From contig JANTFX010000004.1 in the NCBI GenBank assembly GCA_024763215.1, positions 1 through 64,000 of the forward strand: a stretch of DNA of 64,000 nucleotides. Direction: 5' to 3'. Below the pieces are notes generated by a model, which saw nothing but the letters and a program-made list of their open reading frames with translations, was not told the DNA's origin and searched no databases. Each line of letters starts with the position of its first letter. Positions within the stretch are counted from its first letter, which is position 1. The stretch comes from Candidatus Krumholzibacteriia bacterium (lineage in GTDB: Bacteria; Krumholzibacteriota; Krumholzibacteriia; LZORAL124-64-63). Shown here piece after piece: positions 9,590 through 20,626 of this stretch. The position numbers and the translations under genes were made by a program.

Positions 9590-12007
9590 ATGGCCTACGA
9601 CCCTTCAATAATCGAACCGCGCTGGCAGCGGTACTGGGACGAGCACAAGACCTTCGCAGCCTCCGACGACGGCGATAAGCCCAAGTACTACGTGCTGGAC
9701 ATGTTCCCCTACCCCTCGGGCAACGGCCTGCACGTGGGGCACCCCGAAGGCTACACCGCCACCGACATCATGGCGCGCTACAAGCGCATGACCGGCCACA
9801 ACGTGCTGCATCCCATGGGCTGGGACAGCTTCGGGCTGCCGGCGGAGAACCACGCCATCAAGACCGGGACGCACCCGCGCGAGACCACGCTGAAGAACAT
9901 CGCCAACTTCAAGCGTCAGCTCCAGATGCTGGGGTTCAGCTTCGACTGGGACCGCGAGGTCGCCACCAGCGAGCCCGACTACTACCGCTGGACCCAGTGG
10001 ATCTTCACCCTGCTGTACCAGCAGGGCCTGGCCTACGAGGGCGAGATGGCCGTCAACTGGTGCCCCGCCCTGGGCACGGTGCTGGCCAACGAGGAGGTCA
10101 AGGACGGGCTGAGCGAGGTGGGCGGCCACCCGGTGGTCCGCAAGCCCATGAAGCAGTGGATGCTCAGGATCACCGCCTACGCCGAGCGCCTGCTGGAGGA
10201 CCTGGACGAGCTGGACTGGCCCGAGTACATCAAGGATCTGCAGCGTAACTGGATCGGCCGCAGCGAGGGCGCCGAGGTGGATTTTCCGGTCCAGGGCAGC
10301 GAGTGCAAGCTGCGCATCTTCACCACGCGGCCCGACACCATGTTCGGGGCCACGTACATGGTGCTCAGCCCCGAGCATCCCTGGGTCGAGGAGCTGACCA
10401 CCGCTGAGCAGAGCGAGGCGGTGAAGGCCTACCAGGCCGAGGCCGCGGCCAAGAGCGACCGTGACCGGCAGATCAGCAAGGAGAAGACCGGCGTTTTCAC
10501 CGGCAGCTACGCCCTCAATCCGGCCACCGACCAGGCCATCCCCATCTGGATCGCCGACTACGTGATGATGGGCTACGGTACAGGCGCCATCATGGCCGTG
10601 CCCGGCCAGGACGAGCGCGACTGGGAGTTCGCCGAGAAGTTCGACCTGCCGATCCTGCGCACGGTGCAGCCCCCGGCCGATTTCGACGGCCAGGCCTACA
10701 CCGGCGACGGCCCGGCCATCAACAGCGGCTTCCTGGACGGCCTGCACGTGGCCGAGGCCAAGGAGAAGATGACCGCCTGGCTCGAGGAGAAGGGTCTGGG
10801 CACCCGCAAGATCAACTACAAGCTGCGCGACTGGCTGTTCAGCCGCCAGCGCTACTGGGGCGAGCCGTTTCCGCTGCTGAAGTTCGACGACGGTTCCATC
10901 CGCGTCATGGAACCGGACGAGCTGCCCCTGCTGCTGCCCGAGGTCGACAAGTACGAGCCGGCCGGCACGGGCGAGGGGCCCCTGGCCACCGTCACCGAGT
11001 GGGTCGAGGTCACCGATCCGGTCACCGGCAGGAAGGCCCGCCGCGAGACCAATACCATGCCCCAGTGGGCGGGCAGCTGCTGGTACTATCTGCGCTTCAT
11101 CGACCCCCGCAACAGCGAGCGGGCCTGGGACCCCGAGAAGGAAAAGTACTGGATGCCCGTGGACCTGTACCTGGGCGGCACCGAGCACGCGGTGCTGCAC
11201 CTGCTGTACGCCCGCTTCTGGCACAAGGTGCTGTTCGACCTGGGCCTGGTGTCCACCAAGGAGCCGTTCAAGAAGCTGCGCAACCAGGGCATGATCCTGG
11301 GTGAGAACGGCGAGAAGATGAGCAAGAGCCGCGGCAACGTCGTCAACCCCGACGATGTGATCGCCCAGCAGGGCGCCGACGCGCTGCGCCTGTACCTGAT
11401 GTTCCTGGGCCCGCTGGAGCGGGACAAGCCCTGGAACACCAAGGGCATCGAGGGCGTGCGCCGCTTCCTGGAGCGCACCTGGCGCCTGTACTGCGACGAG
11501 GAGGACAACCTTTCGCCGCAGGTTCAGGACGTCGAGCCGGACCAGGAGCTGCTGCGCCTGCTGCACAAGACGATCCACGCCGTGACCACCATGACCGAGG
11601 ACCTGCGCTTCAACACCGCCATCAGCCAGATGATGGTCTTCGTCAACGAGGCGACCAGCCGCCAGGTGCGCCCGCGCACCGTCCTGGAGCCCTTCGTGCT
11701 GCTGCTGGCGCCCTACGCGCCGCACCTGGCCGAGGAGCTGTGGGGCAAGCTGGGCCACGGCGAAACCCTGACCTACGAACCCTGGCCGCAGTACGACGAG
11801 CAATACCTGGTCGAGGACACGGTTACCGTCGTGGTCCAGGTCAACGGCAAGGTGCGCGACCAACTCGAGGTGGCCGTCGATGCCGACCCCGAACAGGTCA
11901 AGGCCGCGGCCCTGGCCTCGACCAAGATCCGCAAGTGGACCGACGGCAAGCACATCGTCAAGACCATCTACGTGCCGGGCAAGCTGGTCAGCGTGGTGGT
12001 GAAATAG
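9590..12007 (+). CDS. leuS: leucyl-tRNA synthetase
   Basis: HIGH-like HVGH in [25 protein letters not shown], full-length synthetase. Confidence 0.98.
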   Translation: MAYDPSIIEPRWQRYWDEHKTFAASDDGDKPKYYVLDMFPYPSGNGLHVGHPEGYTATDIMARYKRMTGHNVLHPMGWDSFGLPAENHAIKTGTHPRETTLKNIANFKRQLQMLGFSFDWDREVATSEPDYYRWTQWIFTLLYQQGLAYEGEMAVNWCPALGTVLANEEVKDGLSEVGGHPVVRKPMKQWMLRITAYAERLLEDLDELDWPEYIKDLQRNWIGRSEGAEVDFPVQGSECKLRIFTTRPDTMFGATYMVLSPEHPWVEELTTAEQSEAVKAYQAEAAAKSDRDRQISKEKTGVFTGSYALNPATDQAIPIWIADYVMMGYGTGAIMAVPGQDERDWEFAEKFDLPILRTVQPPADFDGQAYTGDGPAINSGFLDGLHVAEAKEKMTAWLEEKGLGTRKINYKLRDWLFSRQRYWGEPFPLLKFDDGSIRVMEPDELPLLLPEVDKYEPAGTGEGPLATVTEWVEVTDPVTGRKARRETNTMPQWAGSCWYYLRFIDPRNSERAWDPEKEKYWMPVDLYLGGTEHAVLHLLYARFWHKVLFDLGLVSTKEPFKKLRNQGMILGENGEKMSKSRGNVVNPDDVIAQQGADALRLYLMFLGPLERDKPWNTKGIEGVRRFLERTWRLYCDEEDNLSPQVQDVEPDQELLRLLHKTIHAVTTMTEDLRFNTAISQMMVFVNEATSRQVRPRTVLEPFVLLLAPYAPHLAEELWGKLGHGETLTYEPWPQYDEQYLVEDTVTVVVQVNGKVRDQLEVAVDADPEQVKAAALASTKIRKWTDGKHIVKTIYVPGKLVSVVVK

Positions 12008-12160
12008 GCGGTGCCGTCCCCTTTCGTGCGAACGGTCGAGCGATCCGGCATGAATGTGGTAGATTGTTATTTCAATTCGTGTGACAACCCGACTTTTTCC
12101 AGATACCGCCGCGACCGAAAACGAGACGGCAGACGGCAGGTGAAAGGTCTTTGATTCCCC

Positions 12161-13405
12161 ATGCGAACCCTCAGATTTTCTCCGGTCGACAAGGTGCTGA
12201 AGCCGCTTCAGGAGTTCCTCCACATGGAAGCGGCCGGTGGGCTGTTGCTGATGATGGTGACCGTCTTGGCACTGGCCGTCGCCAATTCACCTCTGGCGAC
12301 CCATTACCGAGCGTTTCTGGAACTCCCCCTCGAGGTCAGGGCCGGCAGCTTTGAAATCGCCAAACCCCTGCTGCTGTGGATCAACGACGGCCTGATGGCC
12401 GTGTTCTTCTTCCTGGTCGGCATGGAGCTGAAGCGCGAGGTCATCGAGGGGCACCTATCGAGCCCACGGCAGGCTAGCCTGCCTGCATTCGCCGCCCTGG
12501 GCGGGATGCTGGCCCCCGCGGTTCTCTATGTGGTCTTCAACCGGGGGGATTCCGTCGCCCTGGGAGGGTGGGCCATCCCGACGGCGACAGACATCGCCTT
12601 TGCCCTGGGCGTGCTCTCGTTGCTCGGAAAGCGTGTTCCGACGCCGCTGAAAGCCTTCCTGCTGAGCGTTGCCATCTTCGACGACCTCGGCGCGATCATC
12701 GTGATCGCCCTGTTCTACACGGCCAAGCTGTCGGTCATCTCCCTGGTGGTTGCCGCGGTTCTCGTCCTGGGCCTTGCCGCCCTGAACCGGAGCGGCGTGA
12801 CGCGGCCCGCAGCCTATTTCCTCCTGGGCGTGCCCTTGTGGGTTGCGGTGTTGAAGTCGGGCGTACACGCCACCTTGGCCGGGGTCGTGCTGGCGATGTT
12901 CATCCCGCTGAGGGTTGGGAAGGACGCTGCCGCGGCGTCCCCTCCGAAATCGCCATTGCGGCACCTTGAACACGCGCTGCATCCGTGGGTGGCTTTCGGC
13001 GTGCTGCCCGTCTTCGCCTTTGCGAACGCGGGCGTGCCGCTCGGCGGTCTTTCCCTGACCGATGTGCTTCACCCTGTTCCGTTGGGCATCATCGCCGGGC
13101 TCTTTTTCGGCAAGCAGATCGGGATCCTGTTGATGTCCTGGATTGCCGTGCGGCTGGGAATCGCCTCACGCCCCGAAGGGGTCGGCTGGGGGCAGCTCTA
13201 TGGCACGGCGGTGTTGTGCGGCATCGGCTTCACGATGAGCCTTTTCATCGCCTCCTTGGCATTCGAGGAGGGCAGCGCCGCTTTCCTGGGGCTGGAGCGG
13301 CTCGGTATTCTGATCGGCTCCCTGGTTTCCGGGTGGCTGGGCTATGCGGTGCTGCGCGTTTCCTTGAACCGCCGCAGTGCCGCGGGCGATGCGTCCGAGG
13401 TGTGA
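12161..13405 (+). CDS. nhaA: Na+/H+ antiporter NhaA
   Basis: FFFLVGMELKREVIEG, PTATDIAFALGVLSLLG, FDDLGAIIVIALFYT. Confidence 0.96.
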   Translation: MRTLRFSPVDKVLKPLQEFLHMEAAGGLLLMMVTVLALAVANSPLATHYRAFLELPLEVRAGSFEIAKPLLLWINDGLMAVFFFLVGMELKREVIEGHLSSPRQASLPAFAALGGMLAPAVLYVVFNRGDSVALGGWAIPTATDIAFALGVLSLLGKRVPTPLKAFLLSVAIFDDLGAIIVIALFYTAKLSVISLVVAAVLVLGLAALNRSGVTRPAAYFLLGVPLWVAVLKSGVHATLAGVVLAMFIPLRVGKDAAAASPPKSPLRHLEHALHPWVAFGVLPVFAFANAGVPLGGLSLTDVLHPVPLGIIAGLFFGKQIGILLMSWIAVRLGIASRPEGVGWGQLYGTAVLCGIGFTMSLFIASLAFEEGSAAFLGLERLGILIGSLVSGWLGYAVLRVSLNRRSAAGDASEV

Positions 13406-13475
13406 CCTGAGGGCGGAGGGGAATAGCACCGGCCTCCCGGTGAGCTGAAGCACCGTGAAGGCCTTTTGCCGCCGA

Positions 13476-14414
13476 TCAATCCAGATGCATGCGCAACAGG
13501 CGCTTGACCTTCATCTTCAGGTGGTAACGGGGATTGCGTCGCCAGCGCAGCAGCCCCTGCAGGTGCTTCAGCTCCTTGCGGGCCTCGGCCATGCCGCGGG
13601 CCCGGCAGGCGTCTCCGGCGCCGAAGTCGGCCCAGTGGAACTCGGTGACCTTGGGCCGGATCACGAAATCGGCCTCTGCGCAGACGAACCTGTTGAGCCG
13701 CTGGCGGGCGATGGTGTTGCTGCGCAGGATCATGTCCAGGCCGGTGTTGAAGGTGCTTTCCTCGAAGGCCGGAATGTCGACGGCGATGACGAAATCCGCT
13801 CCCAGTTCCCGGCACGTTTCCACCGGCACCCGGAAAGGCCCGCCGCCGTCCACGATGATCATCCCGTCCCGGCGCACCGGGGGGAAGACCGCGGGGATGG
13901 CGCAGCTGGCGTAAAGCCCTTCGACCAGCGATCCGGAAGTGGCCACCACGGAATTTCCCGAGACCAGGTCGAGCGCCACCGCGGCCATGGGGATGGGCAG
14001 GTCCTCGAAGCGCAGGGGGCCGAAGGCCGCGCTCAGGGGGTTCAATAGTTTTTCGCGCTCCTGGATCCAGGGGCGGGTCACGGTCTTGACGGCGATCATC
14101 TTGCGCTGCATGAAATCGAAGATCCCCGACAGGCGTTCCTGGGTCGACTGGGAGTCCGGTTCTTCCTTGGGCACGAACGGCGCCCAGTAGTCGGCGAAAT
14201 CCTTGTTGCTGACGTAGATCTTCAGCTTGTCCCATATCCAGTCGGGGTCCGGGCTCTGGGCGTACAGGGCGCCCACGATGGAGCCCATGCTCGTGCCGGC
14301 GACGATGTCGGCGCGGATGCCCGCCTCCTCCAGGACCTGCAGGACACCAGCGTGGGCCAGGCCGCGCGCGCCGCCGCTGCCCAGGGCGATCCCGATTTTC
14401 GGTTTCTTGGCCAT
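13476..14414 (-). CDS. patatin-like phospholipase (RssA-like)
   Basis: GSGGARGLAHAGVL oxyanion hole, GTSMGS nucleophile elbow, DGG dyad motif. Confidence 0.9.
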   Translation of the reverse strand: MAKKPKIGIALGSGGARGLAHAGVLQVLEEAGIRADIVAGTSMGSIVGALYAQSPDPDWIWDKLKIYVSNKDFADYWAPFVPKEEPDSQSTQERLSGIFDFMQRKMIAVKTVTRPWIQEREKLLNPLSAAFGPLRFEDLPIPMAAVALDLVSGNSVVATSGSLVEGLYASCAIPAVFPPVRRDGMIIVDGGGPFRVPVETCRELGADFVIAVDIPAFEESTFNTGLDMILRSNTIARQRLNRFVCAEADFVIRPKVTEFHWADFGAGDACRARGMAEARKELKHLQGLLRWRRNPRYHLKMKVKRLLRMHLD

Positions 14415-14571
14415 GGACTTCCCTGTCGTGTTGGGGGTCAGATTTTCAGCGAAGATAACAAAGACCCGGGTGGGGACCAACGAGTCTTTGACCAAAATGC
14501 GGTCTCCGGCTAGCCTAGCAGCGGCCAAGATGCCTCCGGTTCCGGATCTTCAGCAGGAAAGGAATTGCTCC

Positions 14572-15549
14572 GTGGCCCGAATCACCATGAATCTGGATCC
14601 CGACTCCCCCTTCATGCTCGAGCGTATGCTGCGCCTGTGGCGGCTGGGCATGGAGGACGAGGAAGCGTTCGCTTCCGAGGAGGAGTTCCGCAGCGGTCTG
14701 GAAGACCATGACCATGAGGATCTTTCACAGCGCTACGCGCATATGATCCAGGACAAGCCCCGCGAGCTGGCCCAGGAACTGGCGTACCAGGCCTACGAAT
14801 CCACCCTGGCCGACCGGGCCCTGGAACTGGCGGGCAAGGCCCTGGAGCTGGACCCCGACTGTGTGGACGCGCTGACCCTGCAGGCGTTTCTGACGGCCGA
14901 GGACGTGGGGGAGCTGATCCCCCGGCTGGAACACGCCGCCACCTGCGGCGAGAAGGCCCTGGGCGAGGAATTCTTCGCCGAGTTCATGGGGGATTTCTGG
15001 CCCATGGTCGAGGCCCGGCCCTACATGCGCTGCCTCAAGCACCTGGCCGAGGTGCTGTGGAACGTGGGGCGCCGTTTCGATGCCGTGGCGCAATACGAGA
15101 ACCTCATGGACCTCGATCCGGCGGACCACATGGGCAACGGGGCGCTGCTGCTGGGGAACTACCTGGCCATGGGCGAGGTGCAGCGGTCGTGGGACCTGCT
15201 GGAGGAGATCGATGACGAGGCCGGGGCGGTCTACAACTGGGCGTGGGTTCTGCTGTCCCTGCTGGTGGACGACCAGGAGGGTGCGCGGCAGGCCCTGGAT
15301 CATGCCCTGGACATGAACCCCTACGTCGCGCCGTTGCTGATCGGTCTGGGCGGGGAGGTGGAAATGGATCTGCCGCCCACCCTGATCACCGGGAGCCGGG
15401 AAGAGGCCCACTATTGCATCCAGGTGCTGGGGCAGGCCTGGGCCGGGCACATGGACGCCCACTGGTGGCTGCTGGATGTCCTGCGGGAAATGGGCCTGGT
15501 GACCGAGGACGACGCGCCCATGCCCGATGACCCCCCGTCGGTCAACTGA
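14572..15549 (+). CDS. tetratricopeptide-repeat protein
   Basis: AGGAAAGGA upstream of GTG 14572 (alternative ATG 14587); helical TPR-like repeats. Confidence 0.7.
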   Translation: MARITMNLDPDSPFMLERMLRLWRLGMEDEEAFASEEEFRSGLEDHDHEDLSQRYAHMIQDKPRELAQELAYQAYESTLADRALELAGKALELDPDCVDALTLQAFLTAEDVGELIPRLEHAATCGEKALGEEFFAEFMGDFWPMVEARPYMRCLKHLAEVLWNVGRRFDAVAQYENLMDLDPADHMGNGALLLGNYLAMGEVQRSWDLLEEIDDEAGAVYNWAWVLLSLLVDDQEGARQALDHALDMNPYVAPLLIGLGGEVEMDLPPTLITGSREEAHYCIQVLGQAWAGHMDAHWWLLDVLREMGLVTEDDAPMPDDPPSVN

Positions 15550-15572
15550 ATGGCCACGGGCCCCTTGTTTAA

Positions 15573-18185
15573 TTGTTCCGGAATTTATGGTATAATGCAT
15601 GTGTGAGCTTGAAACCGCCGGTGCTCCGTCGCCGGCTCCGACCACATGCCGGAGAAGTGGAATTGCGCCCCTTGATATCGCCCACCGCAAGGATCCAACC
15701 TGGTTTTATGCTGCTGGCCCTGGGGCTGGCCGCCGTGCTGGTGGCCGCGGTTCCTGCTCCCGGGTTCGGGGATACCCCTGATGGTCCGGTCTCGCCCTTG
15801 TTGCAAAGGGCGCTGGAGCATCCCTCGGACCTGGGCCTGGGCCGGGACGAGCCCCTGACGGTATGGGTCTTCTTCAAGGACAAGGGCGTAGCGGGCAAGG
15901 ATCTGGGCCGGGCCCTGCAGGCGGCGAAAAGCCGCTTGAGCCCCCGGACCATCGCGCGCAGAGCCAGGAGCGCCGGTCCCGGCCGGCCGGTCGTGGACGC
16001 ACAGGATCTGCCGGTTGCCGCAGCCTACCTGCGGTCGATCACGGATCTGGGCGCCCGGTTGCGCCATACCAGCCGCTGGCTCAACGCCGCCAGTTTCTCT
16101 GTGGATCCTGCCCTGGTGCCGCGCCTGGCCGCCTTGCCCCATGTCAAGCGTCTGGACCTGGTGCACCGGTTCCGGCATCCGGCCCCCCCGGAACTCGAAC
16201 CAGTATCGCCACCGGAAACCGGCGGCGCCCCCAAGGCGGCCCAGTGGACCCTGGACTACGGTCTGAACCGCGGCGCCCTGGAACAGATCGACGTGCCGCC
16301 TGTGCACGAGATGGGTGTGACCGGCCGCGGCGTCGTGGTCGGCATGCTGGATACCGGTTTCCGGACCACCCACGAGTCCCTGGCCGGGGTGCCGGTGCTG
16401 GGCGCGTTCGATTTCGTGGACAACGACTCCATCGTGGATCTGCAGGATGGCGACCTCTCGTCGGTGATCACCCACGGCACCATGACCCTGTCCACGGTGG
16501 CCGGGTACATGCCGGGCCAGCTGGTGGGCCCCGCGTTCGGGGTCTCGGTCCTGCTGGCCAGGACCGAGGACGTCTCGCAGGAGGTGCCCGCCGAGGAGGA
16601 CCACTGGGTGGCGGGCCTGGAATGGGAAGAGGCCCAGGGCGCGGACATCATCTCCTCCTCCCTGGGCTACATCGACTGGTACACTTACGAGGACCTGGAC
16701 GGCAACACCGCCGTGACCACCGTTGCCGCGGATCTGGCCGTGGGCCGCGGCCTGGTGGTGGTCAACTCGGCGGGCAACTCGCGGGCCAGCCTGGGTTACC
16801 TCATCGCCCCGGCCGACGGGGACAGCGTGATCACCGTGGGTGCGGTCGACCAGGACGGGATCCATACCAGCTTCTCCTCGCCCGGCCCCACCGCCGACGG
16901 CCGCATCAAGCCCGACGTGATGGCCCTGGGTTTGAACAATCCGGTGGCCAACCCCACCGACGATCATGCCTACCTCAGCGCTTCGGGCACCTCGTTCAGC
17001 TGCCCTCTGACCGCGGGGGTGGTGGCGTTGATGCTCTCGCGGGTGCCCTCGTTGACGCCCATGCAGATCCTCGAGGCCCTGCACGCGACGGCCGACAATG
17101 CGGCGACTCCGGACAACGACTACGGCTGGGGCATCGTGGACGCTCTGGCCGCGGTGACGTACTTCGGCCCGGTGTTCCAGGTGTCGCCCCAGGGTGACAC
17201 CGAAGACGCCGCCGGTCCCTATCCGGTGACGGCCGTGATCACCGACCGGGTGGGCGTGGATCCTGCGAGCGTCATGCTGAACTACCGTGTCAACGGCGGT
17301 AGCTGGTCGGCCCTGGGCATGCCCCCGACCGGCAACGCGGATGAATACGCCGCGGAGATCCCCGGGCAGCCCCTGGGCTCCACCGTCGAGTACTACGTGC
17401 AGGCCACCGGCACCAACGGGTTCGTCACGACCTGGCCGGTGTACGGTGAGGACGATCCTGCCGTATTCCAGGTCACCTCCATCGTGCAGCTGCAGGTGGC
17501 CGCGACCCCCGATCTGGTCATCCCCATGGACGATCCCGCCGGCATCGCCAGCGTGATCCAGGTCTCGGGCGCCCAGTCGGGCAGCATCGTGGATGTGAGC
17601 GTGGACGTGGGGATTTCGCACCCGGATATCGGTGAGCTGACGGTGCTGCTGACCAGCCCTGCGGGCACGACCGTGACCCTGCACCTGCAGAGCGGGTCCG
17701 GGACGGCCGATCTGGTGGGGAATTACCCCCAGAGCCTGGCCGTGGACGGTCCGGGCAGCCTGGCATGGTTCCACGACGAGGGCAGCACCGGGCCCTGGAC
17801 CCTGACCGCCATCGACGCCTTGCCCGGCAACAACGGGGTGATCGACAGCTGGGGTCTGAATTTCACCCTCAAGGATTTCGTCTCCGCGGGGGGGCATCTC
17901 CCGGTTTCCGCTGCCGTGCTGTTCCCCAACAGCCCCAACCCCTTCAACCCGAGCACCCGCATCGCCTTCGAACTTGCCGTTGCGGGCCGGACGCAGCTTT
18001 CCATTTTCGATCTGCGTGGTATGGTTGTGCGCAGATTGCTGGGCGGCGTGCTGGACGCGGGCAGGCACAGCGTGACCTGGGACGGCCGCAACGATTCCGG
18101 CCGCCAGGCGGGCAGCGGCGTCTACCTCTACCGGCTGGTCACCCCCACGGAGACGCTGGAACGCAAGATGCTCCTGGTCCGCTGA
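15573..18185 (+). CDS. secreted S8 subtilisin-like peptidase with P-domain and C-terminal FlgD-like sorting domain (start uncertain)
   Basis: Catalytic motifs GMLDTGFRTTHE, HGTMTLSTVAG, SGTSFSCPLTAG; P-domain; C-terminal NSPNPFNPSTRIAFEL...YLYRLVTPTETLERKMLLVR. Start may be GTG 15603 or later. Confidence 0.9.
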   Translation: MFRNLWYNACVSLKPPVLRRRLRPHAGEVELRPLISPTARIQPGFMLLALGLAAVLVAAVPAPGFGDTPDGPVSPLLQRALEHPSDLGLGRDEPLTVWVFFKDKGVAGKDLGRALQAAKSRLSPRTIARRARSAGPGRPVVDAQDLPVAAAYLRSITDLGARLRHTSRWLNAASFSVDPALVPRLAALPHVKRLDLVHRFRHPAPPELEPVSPPETGGAPKAAQWTLDYGLNRGALEQIDVPPVHEMGVTGRGVVVGMLDTGFRTTHESLAGVPVLGAFDFVDNDSIVDLQDGDLSSVITHGTMTLSTVAGYMPGQLVGPAFGVSVLLARTEDVSQEVPAEEDHWVAGLEWEEAQGADIISSSLGYIDWYTYEDLDGNTAVTTVAADLAVGRGLVVVNSAGNSRASLGYLIAPADGDSVITVGAVDQDGIHTSFSSPGPTADGRIKPDVMALGLNNPVANPTDDHAYLSASGTSFSCPLTAGVVALMLSRVPSLTPMQILEALHATADNAATPDNDYGWGIVDALAAVTYFGPVFQVSPQGDTEDAAGPYPVTAVITDRVGVDPASVMLNYRVNGGSWSALGMPPTGNADEYAAEIPGQPLGSTVEYYVQATGTNGFVTTWPVYGEDDPAVFQVTSIVQLQVAATPDLVIPMDDPAGIASVIQVSGAQSGSIVDVSVDVGISHPDIGELTVLLTSPAGTTVTLHLQSGSGTADLVGNYPQSLAVDGPGSLAWFHDEGSTGPWTLTAIDALPGNNGVIDSWGLNFTLKDFVSAGGHLPVSAAVLFPNSPNPFNPSTRIAFELAVAGRTQLSIFDLRGMVVRRLLGGVLDAGRHSVTWDGRNDSGRQAGSGVYLYRLVTPTETLERKMLLVR

Positions 18186-18238
18186 TCCGGCCGCCCGGCC
18201 CCGAAAATTGACCTCCATACCCAGGGGATGATGCCCGC

Positions 18239-19777
18239 ATGGCGAAGTCCACCACCAGGTTTTTCTGCACCGAGTGCGGCCACGAGGAACTGCGCTGGCT
18301 GGGTAAATGCCCCGGCTGCGGGCAGTGGAACACCTTCAAGGAAATGAAGATCACCCCCGAGGGTGGCAAGAAGGGCGCGCGCGGTTTCGCCTCAGGTGCT
18401 GCCGGCGGTCCCGGCCGCCGCTCCGCCCCGGGTTTCGCGGGTCCCGGGCCGCAGGGCCCCTTGCAGGCGGTGCCCCTGGCCCGGGTCGGTTCGGCCGAGC
18501 ACGAACGTCTGCCGGTCGAACCGGCGGAGGTGGCCCGGGTGATGGGTGGGGGCCTGGTGACCGGTTCGGTCGTGCTGCTGGGGGGCGAGCCCGGCGTGGG
18601 GAAATCCACCCTGCTGACGGGCCTGGCCCTGTGGTGGGCCCGCCAGGGGGTGCGGGTGCTGTACGTGGCCGGCGAGGAAGCGCCCGCCCAGATCCGCATG
18701 CGCGCCGAGCGGCTGGGATTCGCGCCCGACAAGGAGGAGGGGTTCGCCATCCTGCCCGAGGTCCATCTGGAATCCCTGGTGGACACCCTGGCCCGGGAGG
18801 TCGCCGACCAGGTACGTCAACCCGAGGTGACGTCCACCGAGGGTGACGGGAGCGATCCGCAGCCCCGGCAGGCCTGCATCGCCATCGTGGATTCGATCCA
18901 GACCCTGCACAGCGAACACATCGACGCCTTTCCGGGCAGCCCCACCCAGATCAAGTATTGTGGCGGGGTCATGGCGGATTTCGCCCGGCGCAGCGGCTGC
19001 CCGGTGTTCCTGGTGGGGCATGTGACCAAGACGGGCGATCTGGCCGGCCCCAAGCTGCTCGAACACATGGTCGATACGGTGCTGTACTTCGAGGGCAGCG
19101 ACGGCGGCCCCATCCGCATGGTGCGCGCGGTCAAGAATCGCTTCGGCAATACGGGGGAACTGGCGGTGCTGGAGATGAGGGCCGACGGCCTGGTGCCGGT
19201 GGACCAGGCCGGGGTGCTGTTCCTCAGCGCACGGCGGGGCAGCGAACCGGGCGCGGCGGTGTGTGCGGTCCGCAACGGTTCCCGCACCTTCCTGGTGGAG
19301 ATCCAGGCCCTGGTTTCGGCCTCGCGCTACGGCACGCCCCAGCGGGTGGTCCAGGGCGTGGACAGCAAGCGGGTGGCCCTGCTGGCGGCCATCCTGGAAA
19401 AGCGCGCGGGTCTGGACCTGGCCGGGTGCGACATCTTCGTCAAGGTGGCCGGAGGCGGGCGCATCGACGATCCCGGCGCCGATCTGGCCATCATGGCGGC
19501 GTTGGCCTCGTCCCTGCGTGAGCGGCCGGTGCCCCAAAGCACCCTGGTGCTGGGCGAGGTGGGGCTGACCGGGGAGGTGCGCCGGGTCACGGATCTGGAC
19601 GCCCGCCTGCTGGAGGCCGGGCGGCATGGTTTCGCGCGGGTGGTCATGGCCCCGCCGGCGCACCGGGGCAAGCGGGCCGGGGGCAAGGCCCTGGAAATCG
19701 CCGCCTGTTCCAGCGTGGAAGAGGGGATCGCCATGGCCCTGGAGCCGGCCGCGGGACGGGCCCGGGGAGGCAACTGA
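18239..19777 (+). CDS. radA: DNA repair protein RadA
   Basis: Zinc finger FFCTECGHEELRWLGKCPGCGQWNT, Walker A GEPGVGKSTLL, KNRFG motif. Confidence 0.97.
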   Translation: MAKSTTRFFCTECGHEELRWLGKCPGCGQWNTFKEMKITPEGGKKGARGFASGAAGGPGRRSAPGFAGPGPQGPLQAVPLARVGSAEHERLPVEPAEVARVMGGGLVTGSVVLLGGEPGVGKSTLLTGLALWWARQGVRVLYVAGEEAPAQIRMRAERLGFAPDKEEGFAILPEVHLESLVDTLAREVADQVRQPEVTSTEGDGSDPQPRQACIAIVDSIQTLHSEHIDAFPGSPTQIKYCGGVMADFARRSGCPVFLVGHVTKTGDLAGPKLLEHMVDTVLYFEGSDGGPIRMVRAVKNRFGNTGELAVLEMRADGLVPVDQAGVLFLSARRGSEPGAAVCAVRNGSRTFLVEIQALVSASRYGTPQRVVQGVDSKRVALLAAILEKRAGLDLAGCDIFVKVAGGGRIDDPGADLAIMAALASSLRERPVPQSTLVLGEVGLTGEVRRVTDLDARLLEAGRHGFARVVMAPPAHRGKRAGGKALEIAACSSVEEGIAMALEPAAGRARGGN

Positions 19778-19778
19778 C

Positions 19779-20546
19779 ATGGAACAGACCCCGCAACCGG
19801 CACCCATCATCCATCTGATCCAACTGGCCGGGGGCAAGGGTCTGCGCGCGGGCGGGGGTCCGGGTGCGGCGCCCAAGCAGTTCCGCCCGACCGGCCGCGG
19901 GCTGCTGTTCACCGTGAGCCTGCGGGCGTTCCTGGAGGGCGGACGGGAGCACGGTTACCGGGTGGGTTCGGTGACGGTGGTGGTGCCGGATGATTGGCGG
20001 GAAACCGCTCTCGATGCCCTGACCGGACTGATGGCCGGGCAGGGGGGAACCCCCTGGACCCTGGCGCCGGCCGGATCCTCCCGGACGGCCTCGACCTGGA
20101 ACGCCTTGTCGGTGATGGCGGGCGGGGATGCCGGCCTGCCCGAGATCGGGGACCGGGACCTGGTGGCCATCCACGACGCGGCCCGGCCGTTCGCCACGGC
20201 GGCGTTGCTGGGCCGGCTGATCAAGGCCGCGGCCGGGGCCGGGTGCGCGGTGCCCGGAGTTCCGGTCATCGACACGGTGGTGCAGGCCGCGGAGGCCTCC
20301 GGACGGGTGCGGGTGCGGTATCTGCCGCGCGAGACCCTGTCGGCGGTGCAGACGCCGCAGGTCTGCCGCTGGGATCTGGCCCTGGCCGCCCACCGCTGGG
20401 CCGCCGGAAACGGGGCCGAGTTCACCGATGACGGCGGGTTGCTGGCCGACAGGGGCCATCCGCCGGTGGTCGTCCCTGGGGAACAGGGCAACTGGAAGGT
20501 GACCACCGAGGAACAGTGGCAGCGGGCGCGCGATATCCTGACCTGA
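19779..20546 (+). CDS. ispD: 2-C-methyl-D-erythritol 4-phosphate cytidylyltransferase
   Basis: LAGGKGLR...PKQF, IHDAARPF, QTPQ, TDDGGLL; N-terminal nucleotide loop slightly atypical. Confidence 0.85.
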   Translation: MEQTPQPAPIIHLIQLAGGKGLRAGGGPGAAPKQFRPTGRGLLFTVSLRAFLEGGREHGYRVGSVTVVVPDDWRETALDALTGLMAGQGGTPWTLAPAGSSRTASTWNALSVMAGGDAGLPEIGDRDLVAIHDAARPFATAALLGRLIKAAAGAGCAVPGVPVIDTVVQAAEASGRVRVRYLPRETLSAVQTPQVCRWDLALAAHRWAAGNGAEFTDDGGLLADRGHPPVVVPGEQGNWKVTTEEQWQRARDILT

Positions 20547-20557
20547 ATTTCCGGGCA

Positions 20558-20594
20558 ATAAAAACCGGGCCCTGGCGGCAAGCCGGGCCCGGTT
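20558..20594 (-). terminator. Rho-independent terminator for the minus-strand beta-barrel gene
   Basis: aaccgggccc/gggcccggtt 10-bp stem (20563-20572 / 20585-20594), followed on the minus strand by TTTTTATT. Confidence 0.75.
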
Positions 20595-20626
20595 CGTCGT
20601 ATCGGCTCCGTCGCGGCGGAAAAATA

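Noticed and set aside
9605-12223. 872-aa minus-strand ORF
   Set aside because: Antisense to leuS, with no recognisable domain
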